Below, in pieces: positions 7,532 through 16,061 of a stretch of DNA of 64,000 nt. The translations under genes were made by a program, and so were the position numbers. How positions within the stretch are numbered: the first letter of the stretch is position 1; each line of letters starts with the position of its first letter. Below the pieces are notes generated by a model. The model was not told the origin of the DNA. It worked only from the letters and a program-made list of their open reading frames with translations, and made no database searches. The DNA comes from Flavonifractor sp963557075. Its GTDB lineage: Bacteria > Bacillota > Clostridia > Oscillospirales > Oscillospiraceae. The stretch spans positions 1 through 64,000 of the forward strand of contig CAUWDA010000006.1 in NCBI GenBank assembly GCA_963557075.1. The letters run 5' to 3'.

Positions 7532-8307
7532 TTGACCTCCTCGCGCTTGGCGCTTTTCTTTCTTCTGGGCGAAGTGCGTCCCTTCGGTTTGGAATCTGTC
7601 ACAACGGGGATGTCCAGTTTATTGGCACGATGGATCTCCGCCCACATCCCTTCCGTGACCGGCCCATAGACATTGACTTGCTGGCACTTTTCTACCAGCC
7701 GCAGACCCATCTCCCGTGCGGCCAGGTCCTGCGCCGGATCGCCCGGATCTGCGATGGGCGGGAACATGAGATGGGGGCAGACCGGGATGTCGCCCGCCTG
7801 AAAGACTTCCTGGGCTTTCTGTCTGGCAAACTCAATGTTTTTCTCCACCTCACCTCGGAGGGGGGCGCAGATGTACACCAATTTGGGGCCGTGGTCTTTT
7901 GCCGGGACTTGAATGCGAAAGGTCTCCACATAGTCGCTGGCCATTTGCCGGAGCTGCCGGTAGTCCTCCTGGGTAGGATGATAGGCATACCAATCGATCC
8001 GGTTACCATCTACCCAAATATGCGGGTCAACGCCATCCCGCAGGTAGGGGTTGTTGGGGATCTTCTGTTTCCCCCATACATCCTTGAACCGAAGAGTCAG
8101 CTTGTCCAACACACCCTGGTCGTTGTCCAGCAGCGTCAGGCGGAGAGCCGCATAGTGATCCGCATGACCCAGTGTAACAAATTCAGCCCTCACCTGACGG
8201 TTTCTGTCCAAGCCACCCAGGCAGGCACGGCCTACAAAGACCGGATCATGGATCACAGACCCATCCGCAAACAGTTTGCGGAGTTCCTGCTCAAAAAAGT
8301 TGCTCAC
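7528..8307 (-). CDS. two-domain protein: shared N-terminal domain + DUF4406/deoxyribosyltransferase-like domain
   Basis: A 259-residue protein with a GTG start behind GAGGAG. Residues 1-135 are homologous to almost the whole of the next upstream gene (8344-8811): both begin with an FEQELR-LF-DG segment and share DG-HIW and the WY-Y-P motif. Residues about 140-240 match the DUF4406/nucleoside 2-deoxyribosyltransferase-like fold (LVYICAPLRG, then PHLMFPP, then GMWAEIHRA), which in its relatives binds nucleotides. The tail is SPRRKKSAKREEVK. A nucleotide-related role is suggested but unproven. Confidence 0.62.
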   Translation of the reverse strand: MSNFFEQELRKLFADGSVIHDPVFVGRACLGGLDRNRQVRAEFVTLGHADHYAALRLTLLDNDQGVLDKLTLRFKDVWGKQKIPNNPYLRDGVDPHIWVDGNRIDWYAYHPTQEDYRQLRQMASDYVETFRIQVPAKDHGPKLVYICAPLRGEVEKNIEFARQKAQEVFQAGDIPVCPHLMFPPIADPGDPAQDLAAREMGLRLVEKCQQVNVYGPVTEGMWAEIHRANKLDIPVVTDSKPKGRTSPRRKKSAKREEVK

Positions 8308-8343
8308 TTAGTCACTCCTCTCGTGGTTTTGATGTGCAGAGAC

Positions 8344-8811
8344 TTATCTGGAAATACTGTCCCGCTGTTTTCTCTTGGGCGACGATGGATGGATTTTGAC
8401 CGGCTCCAGGGATGGCTCACGAAACATATTCAAGTATTGTGCCACGGTGCTTCGGATGGCGGCTCGGTCTGCAGCATTTGGTTTATACCCATACCACTCA
8501 ACTGTTCCATTGTAGATCCAAATATGAGGAGCGACTCCATCCGGAAAATTAGGATTGTCAGGTATCATTTTGCGCCCAATGAGATCGACAATGGGAAGAT
8601 CGATGTGGTCGACCAATCCGCTCAAACGGTTGATCACCTTCACAGAAAGCGAATCATAATTGCGCAGGACGGCGGGGTCATCGAATTCGATTCTTACTCG
8701 TAAATCTCCGCCCAGCGTGCCAAAGCAGGTACGCCCGATAAAAATAGGCTTATGGACGATTGTCCCATCTCCAAACAGATCCCGTAGTTCCTGTTCAAAA
8801 AGCGTGTTCAT
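8344..8811 (-). CDS. single-domain paralogue of the 7528-8307 protein
   Basis: A 155-residue protein alignable along its length with the N-terminal 135 residues of the following gene: F-EQELR-LFGDG-I-H-P-FIGR at the start and PHIWI--G-VEWYGY in the middle. It lacks the deoxyribosyltransferase-like part and ends in the basic tail SPKRKQRDSISR. The pair probably arose by tandem duplication with domain gain or loss. I do not recognise the domain. The next gene starts 36 nt downstream with its own ribosome-binding site. Confidence 0.58.
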   Translation of the reverse strand: MNTLFEQELRDLFGDGTIVHKPIFIGRTCFGTLGGDLRVRIEFDDPAVLRNYDSLSVKVINRLSGLVDHIDLPIVDLIGRKMIPDNPNFPDGVAPHIWIYNGTVEWYGYKPNAADRAAIRSTVAQYLNMFREPSLEPVKIHPSSPKRKQRDSISR

Positions 8812-9443
8812 CGGCTCATTTCACGCCCTTTCTGTTTTTGGGGCGTGGGAGGGGGCGGTTGTTGAGGAGCTAGTTCGTCTCGGGACGAATCCCGGATCAC
8901 AGAACGGCTTTTTCCATCCATGACCAAGGTGTCAAGAGAATCGTTACAAATCTCCTCACCACTGATGACCAGGGCAGTGTCGGTTAAATGCACATCGCCA
9001 CACACCCTGCCATATACAGCGCAGGTGCCGGATAGAATAGGCGCACGTCCTGTGTCCGGTGAGTCCAAAACCATCCCGCAGTCGGACACTCTGGCGTGGC
9101 CGCATAGATTGCTACCTCGAATATAGGCATCATCCTCCGCGCGGGCATGGCCACTCAGAGCAGAACCTTGGGAAACATAGGCATTTCCGCAAACAATGGA
9201 TTCTCCATATAGGGCCGAGCCCTTATCCACATAGGCGTCATTACACGCAATCGCGTCGCCAAAGATCCAGGCATCATCTCCCGTTTCAAATGACAGGTTG
9301 CTCTCGCTCTCAACAAAGCCGCCCAGCTCCCCAGCCTTTACCTTTTTCCCAATATCCCTTAAGGCCCGAATACGATGAAGGAAGGGATACCTTTCGTGTG
9401 AGATCTCCGTGATTTCATATTTCTGATTGCTCGTTGTTCTCAT
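8808..9443 (-). CDS. beta-helix (hexapeptide-like repeat) protein
   Basis: A 211-residue protein with about eight imperfect repeats of the form G-DAWIFGDAIA, D-A-VDKGSALYGES, C-N-A-V-QGSALSGHA, typical of left-handed beta-helix or polymer-forming folds found in phage and ICE proteins. The N-terminal segment (HRIRALRDIGKKVKAGELGGFVESE) is the usual cap of this family. The C-terminus is a proline-rich linker and basic tail (TPQKQKGREMSR). ATG 9443 sits directly against AAAGGAG, which is too close for normal initiation; ACG four codons in has better spacing, so the true start is uncertain. Function unknown. Confidence 0.6.
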   Translation of the reverse strand: MRTTSNQKYEITEISHERYPFLHRIRALRDIGKKVKAGELGGFVESESNLSFETGDDAWIFGDAIACNDAYVDKGSALYGESIVCGNAYVSQGSALSGHARAEDDAYIRGSNLCGHARVSDCGMVLDSPDTGRAPILSGTCAVYGRVCGDVHLTDTALVISGEEICNDSLDTLVMDGKSRSVIRDSSRDELAPQQPPPPTPQKQKGREMSR

Positions 9444-9450
9444 CTCCTTT

Positions 9451-10194
9451 TTATGCAGCATTTTGGAACAGACTCTCCTGCGCATCTTCCAGACGGAACT
9501 CCGCGTCAATGTCGGAGAAGGTCTCGCTGCGATTGAATTTCTCGCTCACCTTGTTGGGCAAGGCCTGCAGCTCCAACATCCGTTCCCACAGGTTTGGGTG
9601 GTAGTCATAGAGATGGCGCAGTTCTTTTCTTTTGGCGTTAGGGCAGAACCAGCAACCCCCGCGGGTTGTAAATGTGTAGACAGGCGAAAGCAGCCCTGCC
9701 CGCTGGCAGAGCTGCTTTGCATCTTCCTCTGTACAGTTGTACTTGTCCAGTAAGGAGACCCGGTTTCCGGCCAATCGAAGCAGCCGTTCCTGCTCGTCCT
9801 TGGCGATCCCAATATACTGAACTGTGTCGGGCGGCAGCGATTTTTGGTATCGCAGGATCGGTTTCAGCTTGCAATCTCTCTGAACAGCACACCGTCCGCA
9901 GATGGGAAAAGAACGCAGAAGGCCCTTCTTAGGACCGCGGGTGATTTTGCCTGTGAAGAGATCCACATACGTTTTCTCACTGCGCAGGACGGTTACCTTC
10001 ACACCCCTGCGTTCTAAAGCCGGAATGGCGGTGGTGTAAATAAAATCTCGGTGTTCCGGCACCTCGCCGGAGATCTCCTTGTCGAACATGACCTCACAGT
10101 ATACTGCCTCATCCAGAGGCTCCCCATGTTCCAGAGCCAGTAATATGGTGGCAAGACTGTCCTTGCCAAAGGAACAGGAGGCAACATGTTTCAA
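9451..10194 (-). CDS. PP-loop ATPase, PAPS reductase/DndC-like family
   Basis: A 247-residue ATP pyrophosphatase-fold protein. The PP-loop SFGKDSLA is at residues 8-15. Two cysteine groups follow: CGRC-x5-C (about residues 99-108) and CWFC (about 179-182), resembling the Fe-S-binding cysteines of DndC/PAPS-reductase-like proteins of mobile elements. Such enzymes activate a substrate by adenylylation before sulfur or amine transfer. The ATG overlaps the metK stop by ATGA. It could act in nucleic-acid or small-molecule modification with the neighbouring methyltransferase and MetK; that is inference. It lacks the basic tail of many neighbours. Confidence 0.75.
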   Translation of the reverse strand: MKHVASCSFGKDSLATILLALEHGEPLDEAVYCEVMFDKEISGEVPEHRDFIYTTAIPALERRGVKVTVLRSEKTYVDLFTGKITRGPKKGLLRSFPICGRCAVQRDCKLKPILRYQKSLPPDTVQYIGIAKDEQERLLRLAGNRVSLLDKYNCTEEDAKQLCQRAGLLSPVYTFTTRGGCWFCPNAKRKELRHLYDYHPNLWERMLELQALPNKVSEKFNRSETFSDIDAEFRLEDAQESLFQNAA

Positions 10195-11342
10195 CGGTCC
10201 GACACACCTGCTTCCTTGATGCGACAGGCGTTACACAGTACCTCCGCTTTGTCCGTCTGCTCCCAGGGAGCGTCCGGATGGGTAAAGTGGCCATAGTTGC
10301 AGAACTGAGCGAAGATGGGCCTGTCCAGCCCCAAGGTGCGGCGCATCCCGGCGGGGGTCAGGTCAAAGACGGCCCGGACGGCCTGTTCCAGCACATCGTC
10401 CCGGTATTCGCTGGTTCCTTCGGTATCCACGTTGACCGCCACAGGCTCTGCCTTTCCGATGGCATAGGCCAGAGTGACGGTACAGCGATCCGCCAGACCG
10501 GCAGATACAATGTTTTTTGCTATATAGCGGGCCATGTAGGCTCCGCTGCGGTCCACCTTGGTGGAGTCTTTACCAGACAGTGCGCCGCCGCCGTGAGGGG
10601 CCAGTCCGCCATAGGTATCCACCATCAGCTTGCGGCCCGTAAGGCCGGTATCCGCCTCAAATCCGCCATAGACAAACCGCCCCGATGGATTGATCAGGAT
10701 CTCCGTTTCCCCATCGAGCGGCAACTCCCGCAGTGCGGGATGGATCACATGGTCCATGAGTTCCTCCCGCAGTTGGTCCAGGTCTTTCTCCGGGTCATGC
10801 TGGCAGGACAGAACCACCGATGCAAGACGCACGGGGATATCGAAGTTGTACTCCACAGACACCTGCGCCTTGCCGTCCGGACGCAGGCCCTGGATCATCC
10901 CGGTTTTTCTGGCGTTGGTCAGCAGCCGGGTGAGCCGGTGGGCCAGGATGACCGGCAGAGGAAGATAGGATTCTGTCTCATCACAGGCAAATCCATACAT
11001 GATCCCCTGGTCGCCAGCCCCAGTCTGGACTCCTTCCCGCACAGCGTGAGCAATATCGTCGCTCTGATCGTGGGTGATGACCTCGATCTCATAATCCAGC
11101 CCAGTGTACCCAGCTTCCCGGATGGTCCGGCAGACAATGGAGGGGATATCCGGCATGACCTTTGCCGAGATTTCTCCGGCCACCAGCACTTTGCCAGCTG
11201 TGGCCAGTACTTCGCAGGCCACATGGGCGGAGGAGTCACCCTTGAGACAGGCATCCAGAACAGAATCCGCGATGGTGTCGCAGAGTTTGTCAGGGTGGCC
11301 CTCGGTAACAGACTCTGCGGTCAAAATGTATTTATCTCTCAT
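10191..11342 (-). CDS. metK: S-adenosylmethionine synthetase
   Basis: A 383-residue MetK of full length. It makes SAM from Met and ATP. Signature segments: TEGHPDK near the N-terminus, GAGDQGIMYGFA (about 116-127), and GGGALSGKDSTKVDRSGAY (about 253-271). It lies within the ICE accessory string, overlapping neighbours on both sides, so it is element-borne, not the host housekeeping copy. Element-encoded MetK with a DNA methyltransferase suggests SAM supply for DNA modification during or after transfer. The start ATG is behind AAAGGG inside the 3' end of the upstream gene. Confidence 0.93.
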   Translation of the reverse strand: MRDKYILTAESVTEGHPDKLCDTIADSVLDACLKGDSSAHVACEVLATAGKVLVAGEISAKVMPDIPSIVCRTIREAGYTGLDYEIEVITHDQSDDIAHAVREGVQTGAGDQGIMYGFACDETESYLPLPVILAHRLTRLLTNARKTGMIQGLRPDGKAQVSVEYNFDIPVRLASVVLSCQHDPEKDLDQLREELMDHVIHPALRELPLDGETEILINPSGRFVYGGFEADTGLTGRKLMVDTYGGLAPHGGGALSGKDSTKVDRSGAYMARYIAKNIVSAGLADRCTVTLAYAIGKAEPVAVNVDTEGTSEYRDDVLEQAVRAVFDLTPAGMRRTLGLDRPIFAQFCNYGHFTHPDAPWEQTDKAEVLCNACRIKEAGVSDR

Positions 11343-11736
11343 GGTCGATTTTCCCTTTCTTTTTTATGTGTTGGTCGCCAACGATCCGTCCCTGTTCTCC
11401 GGCTGCCGTTCGCACAGGAAGGATCTGCATGTTGTCGTACAGGGACTTGTATCGCTGAATCTGCTCATCCGTCAGGGAAATAAACTCCTCCTGGCCAAGT
11501 CCAGCGACGAAGAAGGTGCCGCGGATGATGTCATAGGGCAGATAGTCCTTATCCAACAGCGGACGATTCATCGGCAGACCAAGGAGCTTTCCCTCAGAAT
11601 TGCACACCAGGGCAACCGGCTCTTGGAACGGATACACAGCTTCAATATCTCCTCCTACGAGCTGCTGCATATCCGGGAGGCTTTCAATCTCCTGCACACG
11701 GCAGGGCTTTTGCGGTTCTACCACTAATACTTTCAT
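11332..11736 (-). CDS. DUF3846 domain protein
   Basis: A 134-residue protein. Residues 1-80 match the DUF3846 pattern seen in mobile elements of Firmicutes: MKVLVVEPQK, LVGGDIEAVYPF, VALVCNSEGKLLGLPMNR and YDIIRGTFFVAGL. Function of the family is unknown. The end (IKKKGKIDHER) is basic and overlaps the ribosome-binding site and start of metK by 11 bp. Confidence 0.75.
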   Translation of the reverse strand: MKVLVVEPQKPCRVQEIESLPDMQQLVGGDIEAVYPFQEPVALVCNSEGKLLGLPMNRPLLDKDYLPYDIIRGTFFVAGLGQEEFISLTDEQIQRYKSLYDNMQILPVRTAAGEQGRIVGDQHIKKKGKIDHER

Positions 11737-12224
11737 GTGCGATCATTCCCCCGATTCCTTTTTTTCTTTTTGCTGCCATATAGCGCATTGAAATCCGGTC
11801 TGGGGCGGTCTGCCCGCATCCGGTCCGTTCGATAACAGAAGATGTAGAATTTCTGCACTTGCGGGAAAAGCCGAAGGTGGTATCGATATTGGCTGCTGTC
11901 CATGCGGAATGCGTAGAAGGTCTGCCGATCAGACATTCGTGCCTCTGGATGCGCTTTGCAATACGTTTCCATGGCGGGAAAACTGTTCAAAGTACCATTG
12001 TTTCGCAGTTCATCCAGCAGTTCATTTAACTCTGCAAGAAAACCTGGAGACTCCAGATCACGGTTTTGCCGCATCCAGGTCACCGTGACACCGTCACCAA
12101 TCTCTCGCCCTGTGAACACGCCTCGCAGGCAACCTACGCAGGCTGTTTCCTGCAATTTTGTTGTAAACAGTGGATTGAGGTCCCCGTTTGATGCATCATA
12201 GATAGAAAACTTTTTATCCGGCAT
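11733..12224 (-). CDS. conserved ICE protein of unknown function
   Basis: A 163-residue protein that I do not recognise. It contains CVGCLRGVFTGREIGDG near the N-terminus, a central helical region and an FYAFRMDSSQYRYHLRLFP segment repeated in spirit in other element proteins; the tail is GSKKKKRNRGNDRT. It overlaps the DUF3846 gene start and begins directly after the cyclotransferase stop. Confidence 0.55.
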   Translation of the reverse strand: MPDKKFSIYDASNGDLNPLFTTKLQETACVGCLRGVFTGREIGDGVTVTWMRQNRDLESPGFLAELNELLDELRNNGTLNSFPAMETYCKAHPEARMSDRQTFYAFRMDSSQYRYHLRLFPQVQKFYIFCYRTDRMRADRPRPDFNALYGSKKKKRNRGNDRT

Positions 12225-12225
12225 C

Positions 12226-12750
12226 TTATCTCTCTTTTCCGTGCTGCTTTTTGGGGGATTTGGTCTGTTCTATATAGCCGCGATTGCGTTTGACTGTCTC
12301 CAGATCCAGTTCTTTGGCACAATGCTGCCACGCCTGTTTTAATTTGGACAGTGGCAGTCCGTTCTGCCGGTAGCCCTCCCGAATGCCCTGGTAATAATAT
12401 TCCGAGGGCAGAGCAGGAGAGCGCCACCGATCCCCATCCGTCATCACGTAGGCCATGACAGTCAGCTGCCGCCCCGCATGATCCCGCACAGCAACAGACT
12501 CTTTTTCGTATAGGTGGGGATATCCCTCATAGAGATCAAGAGACCGCTCACAGCCCGGTGTGATCCGCCAAAGCAGGCCATGTACCTGCTGCCCTTCCTT
12601 GGGCTTGATGGTGGCAACGCCATTTCCGCTTGCATTGCCGCGAAACAGCAGTTCATATCCCTCCAGCACGACCGGCCCCACCACCTGGGCCGCGGGACAG
12701 CGGTAGGCCATCTGATCCAGGTTAATGTTGCTGCCGTAGGCGAAATACAA
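12226..12750 (-). CDS. gamma-glutamylcyclotransferase (AIG2-like) family protein
   Basis: A 174-residue protein opening with the family signature YFAYGSN, followed by GYELLFRG and VHGLLWRITP and a catalytic-type acidic residue in the DLYEGYP segment. Members cleave gamma-glutamyl amides. The gene lies one small ORF away from an amidoligase gene; that pairing is known from comparative work on amidoligases in mobile elements. The first standard start is TTG 12750 with a weak ribosome-binding site; ATA at 12765 has GGAGGTG at 7 nt and would give the more usual N-terminus (xAEDKLYFAYGSN). Tail: SPKKQHGKER. Confidence 0.78.
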   Translation of the reverse strand: MYFAYGSNINLDQMAYRCPAAQVVGPVVLEGYELLFRGNASGNGVATIKPKEGQQVHGLLWRITPGCERSLDLYEGYPHLYEKESVAVRDHAGRQLTVMAYVMTDGDRWRSPALPSEYYYQGIREGYRQNGLPLSKLKQAWQHCAKELDLETVKRNRGYIEQTKSPKKQHGKER

Positions 12751-12757
12751 TTTATCT

Positions 12758-13009
12758 TCAGCTATGGTCCAACACCTCCAGTGCGCCGATCTTCGCCAGC
12801 GCCATGATCATGGTCTGCGCCTGCGCCTCTACGCCACGATCCGGCAGGGGACAGTCCTGATCTGTCATGCGGATGAAATTGCTGCGAAGCTGCCAGATAT
12901 AGCTCTCTGTGTCCGGAAACTCCGTGGGGTCAAAGGCAGCTTTCCGAAGCTGGTCCATGATTTCTGTCCCGGTACCCTCGTACACGGTATCTTCAATGCG
13001 TATTTTCAT
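12758..13009 (-). CDS. small protein of unknown function
   Basis: An 83-residue acidic protein (MKIRIEDTVYEGTG...), not recognised. GAGGTG precedes the ATG at 7 nt, inside the amidoligase 3' end, which overlaps it by ATGA. It stands between the amidoligase and cyclotransferase genes and may belong to that module. Confidence 0.55.
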   Translation of the reverse strand: MKIRIEDTVYEGTGTEIMDQLRKAAFDPTEFPDTESYIWQLRSNFIRMTDQDCPLPDRGVEAQAQTMIMALAKIGALEVLDHS

Positions 13010-13977
13010 CGTGCCACCTCACTGCTTCGGTTTTTCTTTTTCTTATTGACATCGTAACTGTCCTTGTCATAGCGCCATGCCCGATCCCCGTCCAAGTTGG
13101 CCAGAAGATGATCCCGCGTGTGCTTGAACTCGGGTCCATTCAACCCAAGGCGTACCAGCCATACCCGAAAGGTGAACAGCTCATTATCGCTTTGCGTCTT
13201 GCGCATGACGGTGCTGCGCTGGGCGATAGCCTGGGCCGACATGGCAAGGCACAAATTCACATAGGCAGCAGCGCGGCCTGCGTGGAGCGTGGAATTAAAA
13301 CAGCGGAATTCGACGGTCCCCCGGAAAAACACGGAATGGAGATTGAGCGCATAGTACCGTGTCCAGTTGTAGTGCTCCGTGCTGCCGTTATCCCCCTCAT
13401 ACCAGATGGTTTCCAGCTGTGTCAGATTTTTGGTTTCTTCGGATGAAAGCTTGCGTGCCTTTTGCAGCATGGGTTCCCGTACTTTCTGGCAATAGTTCGC
13501 TATGCGATAGGAGTTAACCTGGAGTGCCTTGAACAGAATATCTTCTTTGGAATACATAATGCCCAGCAGGTTTTTCAGGCTCTGGCGATTATGGTTTGCG
13601 GCATCCACATGGACATGGATACCGCAGGAGGAATTGACTTTTCCCCCTGCAGTGCGGACGCGGCGGACGCATTCCTGAAATTTGGGCAATTCCGCATAGG
13701 TCAGTTTGGGCGTGACCATTTCCACACGATACCTCGGATCTGAGGTGGAGGTGTATCTGGCACCCACTTTCTGTTCACCACGGATGCTGCTGTCACTCAT
13801 CAGCCGCCATTCTTTTCCCTCCCCATCCCGCACATACCAGCTGTCGTAGTAGTCATCCCCACGGCGAGGCTCCGTCCCAAAATAATCTGCCAAGGCTTGT
13901 GCCGCCTGTTCACGTGTAATTCCGGTCAGTTCCACTTCCACGCCGAAACACTGATCTTTTAGTCCTACTTCATTCAT
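13006..13977 (-). CDS. amidoligase (COOH-NH2 ligase, glutamine-synthetase-like fold)
   Basis: A 323-residue protein of the Amidoligase_2 type: FGVEVELTGI at the N-terminus carries the first metal/ATP acidic residues, CGIHVHVDA (about 126-134) is the central His motif, and TVEFRCFN (about 226-233) the late E/R motif. These enzymes form amide or peptide bonds with ATP. ATG 13977 has GGGAG at 7 nt; an upstream start adds ten residues without a site. It is coupled to a small ORF and the AIG2-like cyclotransferase. The tail NKKKKNRSSEVAR resembles that of the VapD-like protein. Confidence 0.82.
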   Translation of the reverse strand: MNEVGLKDQCFGVEVELTGITREQAAQALADYFGTEPRRGDDYYDSWYVRDGEGKEWRLMSDSSIRGEQKVGARYTSTSDPRYRVEMVTPKLTYAELPKFQECVRRVRTAGGKVNSSCGIHVHVDAANHNRQSLKNLLGIMYSKEDILFKALQVNSYRIANYCQKVREPMLQKARKLSSEETKNLTQLETIWYEGDNGSTEHYNWTRYYALNLHSVFFRGTVEFRCFNSTLHAGRAAAYVNLCLAMSAQAIAQRSTVMRKTQSDNELFTFRVWLVRLGLNGPEFKHTRDHLLANLDGDRAWRYDKDSYDVNKKKKNRSSEVAR

Positions 13978-14071
13978 GTCACTGCTCCCTTCTAAAAGAT
14001 GTTTCAAAACCTTGCAAACACTGTATCCGTTCGAAAACCGCTGATCCCGGCGAACATATCAAAATAGCGTA

Positions 14072-14371
14072 TCAGGTGATCTCATCTTCTTCCTGCTGCA
14101 GGGCAAGAAGAAAGCCGAGGACATTCTCATCCATGTCCCCGGCCTGTGCCTGCTGGCTTTTTTCTGTTGTCAGATCTAAATGGCGCAGTTCTTCCCGGAT
14201 CAGCCCACGGATGGCAGACAGGAGGGCATCCTGTTCATGGGCTTTACACACCATCCGACACACAGCGTCTGTCCGCTGTCCGGCAGGGATGGAACTGAGA
14301 ATGTGCCACGCCTCACGCTGTTGGGATGATGCCAGAGAAAAAGAAAGGTTGAGCCGCCGCTTACCCGCCAT
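14072..14371 (-). CDS. ParR-like centromere-binding protein
   Basis: A 99-residue protein directly after the ParM-like gene, overlapping its end. The N-terminus KRRLNLSFSLASSQQREAW with SIPAGQRTDAVCRMV is typical of the ribbon-helix-helix ParR/StbB adaptors of actin-type partition systems. The C-terminus is acidic. I choose MAGKRRLNL (14371) rather than the three-codon longer start. The protein likely binds a centromere repeat in the element and the ParM filament end. Confidence 0.68.
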   Translation of the reverse strand: MAGKRRLNLSFSLASSQQREAWHILSSIPAGQRTDAVCRMVCKAHEQDALLSAIRGLIREELRHLDLTTEKSQQAQAGDMDENVLGFLLALQQEEDEIT

Positions 14372-15293
14372 GGCCCACACCCCGCGACATCTGCCCTACA
14401 AGGCGCTCATATCCTTTGGCGTTCAGGGATACGTCATCCAGGATAAGCGGGCGGCACAGGCCGTCTGTGGCCGAAAGGTGACGTTTTAAGAGCGCCGCTC
14501 CACCACCCAGGAAGATGGTGGGCATAGCTCGGATGTCCAGGCCGCTTTCTGTGACTGCCGAGAGCAGGTTTCGGGCATACTTGCCTGCCTGGGCGTGGAT
14601 AACCGCCCTGATTCGCTCATCCATCCCGCCGGAGCTACCCCGCAGGGCACTCTCGATCTGAGCGGTAGTCATGGACAGCCCAAACAACCGGCGCACCTGT
14701 TCGCTGATTTCATCGATACAGCGGATCATGCCCAGTTCCAGACTCCGGCAGGAGGCAGCGTTGGGGATGCGGTTGTCCAGACGCATCAGATCCACCGTCC
14801 AGCCGCCTATGTCTGCCACAATGACGGACGGCTCGTCCAGCAGCTCCGTCTGGGTCAGGACGGCAGCATAGCCCTGTGGAAACAGGGACACCTCTTGGAT
14901 GGTGATGGTATAGTCCTGCCCCTCATAGCGGAAAGGAATGGCGCTCCCATCCCGGTACAGATACGAACGGAAGGACTTCTTGTCCCGGCCAAAACTGGTC
15001 AGGGGCAGGCCCGCCGCCAGGTGGATGCTGGCGGTGTGCTCCGCACCCCGGTGCTCCAGCTCCTTGGCGATGGCTGCCAGGGTAAGCAGATAGTAGTCCT
15101 CGGTCTGAGTCTTATCTCTCTGGAGGGGCTGACGACCGCTGCCCACTACATAGTATCTGCCGCCGTATTCCAGCACATCTTTCTGAGTGTACGGCTCATG
15201 TTCATATTCCACCAATCCGGTGGGGAACGAAAAGTGTACAGTTTTCATGGCTGCGTAGCCATGATCAATGCCAATGATGATCGAGCCACTCAT
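14361..15293 (-). CDS. ParM/StbA-like actin-family partition ATPase
   Basis: A 310-residue actin-fold protein. Phosphate 1 motif GIDHGYAAMKTV (residues 8-19), phosphate 2 motif VADIGGWTVDLMR (about 160-172) and adenosine motif FLGGGAALLKR (about 270-280). It forms filaments that push apart plasmid or circular ICE copies. AAAGGAGG lies at good spacing inside the 3' end of the DUF4240 gene, with an ATGA overlap. With ParR it would stabilise the excised, replicating form. Confidence 0.85.
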   Translation of the reverse strand: MSGSIIIGIDHGYAAMKTVHFSFPTGLVEYEHEPYTQKDVLEYGGRYYVVGSGRQPLQRDKTQTEDYYLLTLAAIAKELEHRGAEHTASIHLAAGLPLTSFGRDKKSFRSYLYRDGSAIPFRYEGQDYTITIQEVSLFPQGYAAVLTQTELLDEPSVIVADIGGWTVDLMRLDNRIPNAASCRSLELGMIRCIDEISEQVRRLFGLSMTTAQIESALRGSSGGMDERIRAVIHAQAGKYARNLLSAVTESGLDIRAMPTIFLGGGAALLKRHLSATDGLCRPLILDDVSLNAKGYERLVGQMSRGVGHGG

Positions 15294-16021
15294 CGCGGCG
15301 TTCCTCCTTTTTTGCGGGACTTCGTTTTTTGGGCGCGCTGTTGTTTGTCAAATGTCTTTCCCTCAATTAGCAGTGCGTTTACATCAGACATCTCCAGATT
15401 CCACACATACGGGTGTATCTGGCTTCCGTCTGCCCCTCCGTATTTCTCGCACAATCTTGGCAAAAAATTCGGCAGGTCTTTCATTTCTCTTGGAAACTGA
15501 ATGCCATCCTTGTACACGATCTCTCTTTTCAAAGATCTGTATAAGTCTTTTACATTTTTGGGTGCTTCTACATGATCTAGATATATATTTCGCCCTGTAA
15601 GCTGTTCATAGGCCCTGTAAGCAACATCGGAAAGGCCTCTGAAACAACAGTCTCCGTATATCTCCACGTCAGCCAGTGTATCCGGATCTTTTAAGACTGC
15701 CATATAAGTCTCCTTGCCCTGAGCGATCAGCCATGGCTGAAAATCCATAAATCCTTCGTCAGAACAACCGCGCTCCTTGACAATGCTGGTTGCGTCCCAA
15801 AGCCCATATTGGTCTGCCAATCTCGAATATATATATACGCATTTATGAAAAACCATGGCGGATTCAGGCCCCATGGAAATCAGACGATCTGTGAGAAAGT
15901 GCTCCATAGCTTTCATATCCTGGCCGCAAGCGGTTTTTGCTTGATAAATCAAATCCCAAAAAGCATCCGGATTGTCCTCTGTAATTTTAGTAACATGGTC
16001 TTGCTCTGCCGTAATGATCAC
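15290..16021 (-). CDS. DUF4240 domain protein
   Basis: A 243-residue protein. Residues about 18-140 fit DUF4240: FWDLIYQAK, a YSRLADQYGLWDA helix, and GCSDEGFMDFQPWLIAQGKETY with DPDTLAD following. Function unknown. The first standard start, GTG 16021, lies inside the Shine-Dalgarno site AAAGAGG, so initiation may occur at the ATT two codons later. The tail TKSRKKGGTPR overlaps the parM ribosome-binding site. Confidence 0.65.
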   Translation of the reverse strand: MIITAEQDHVTKITEDNPDAFWDLIYQAKTACGQDMKAMEHFLTDRLISMGPESAMVFHKCVYIYSRLADQYGLWDATSIVKERGCSDEGFMDFQPWLIAQGKETYMAVLKDPDTLADVEIYGDCCFRGLSDVAYRAYEQLTGRNIYLDHVEAPKNVKDLYRSLKREIVYKDGIQFPREMKDLPNFLPRLCEKYGGADGSQIHPYVWNLEMSDVNALLIEGKTFDKQQRAQKTKSRKKGGTPR

Positions 16022-16061
16022 CTCTTTTTATTTGCCCGGCATCCTGTGGCAACAGCCCCGT

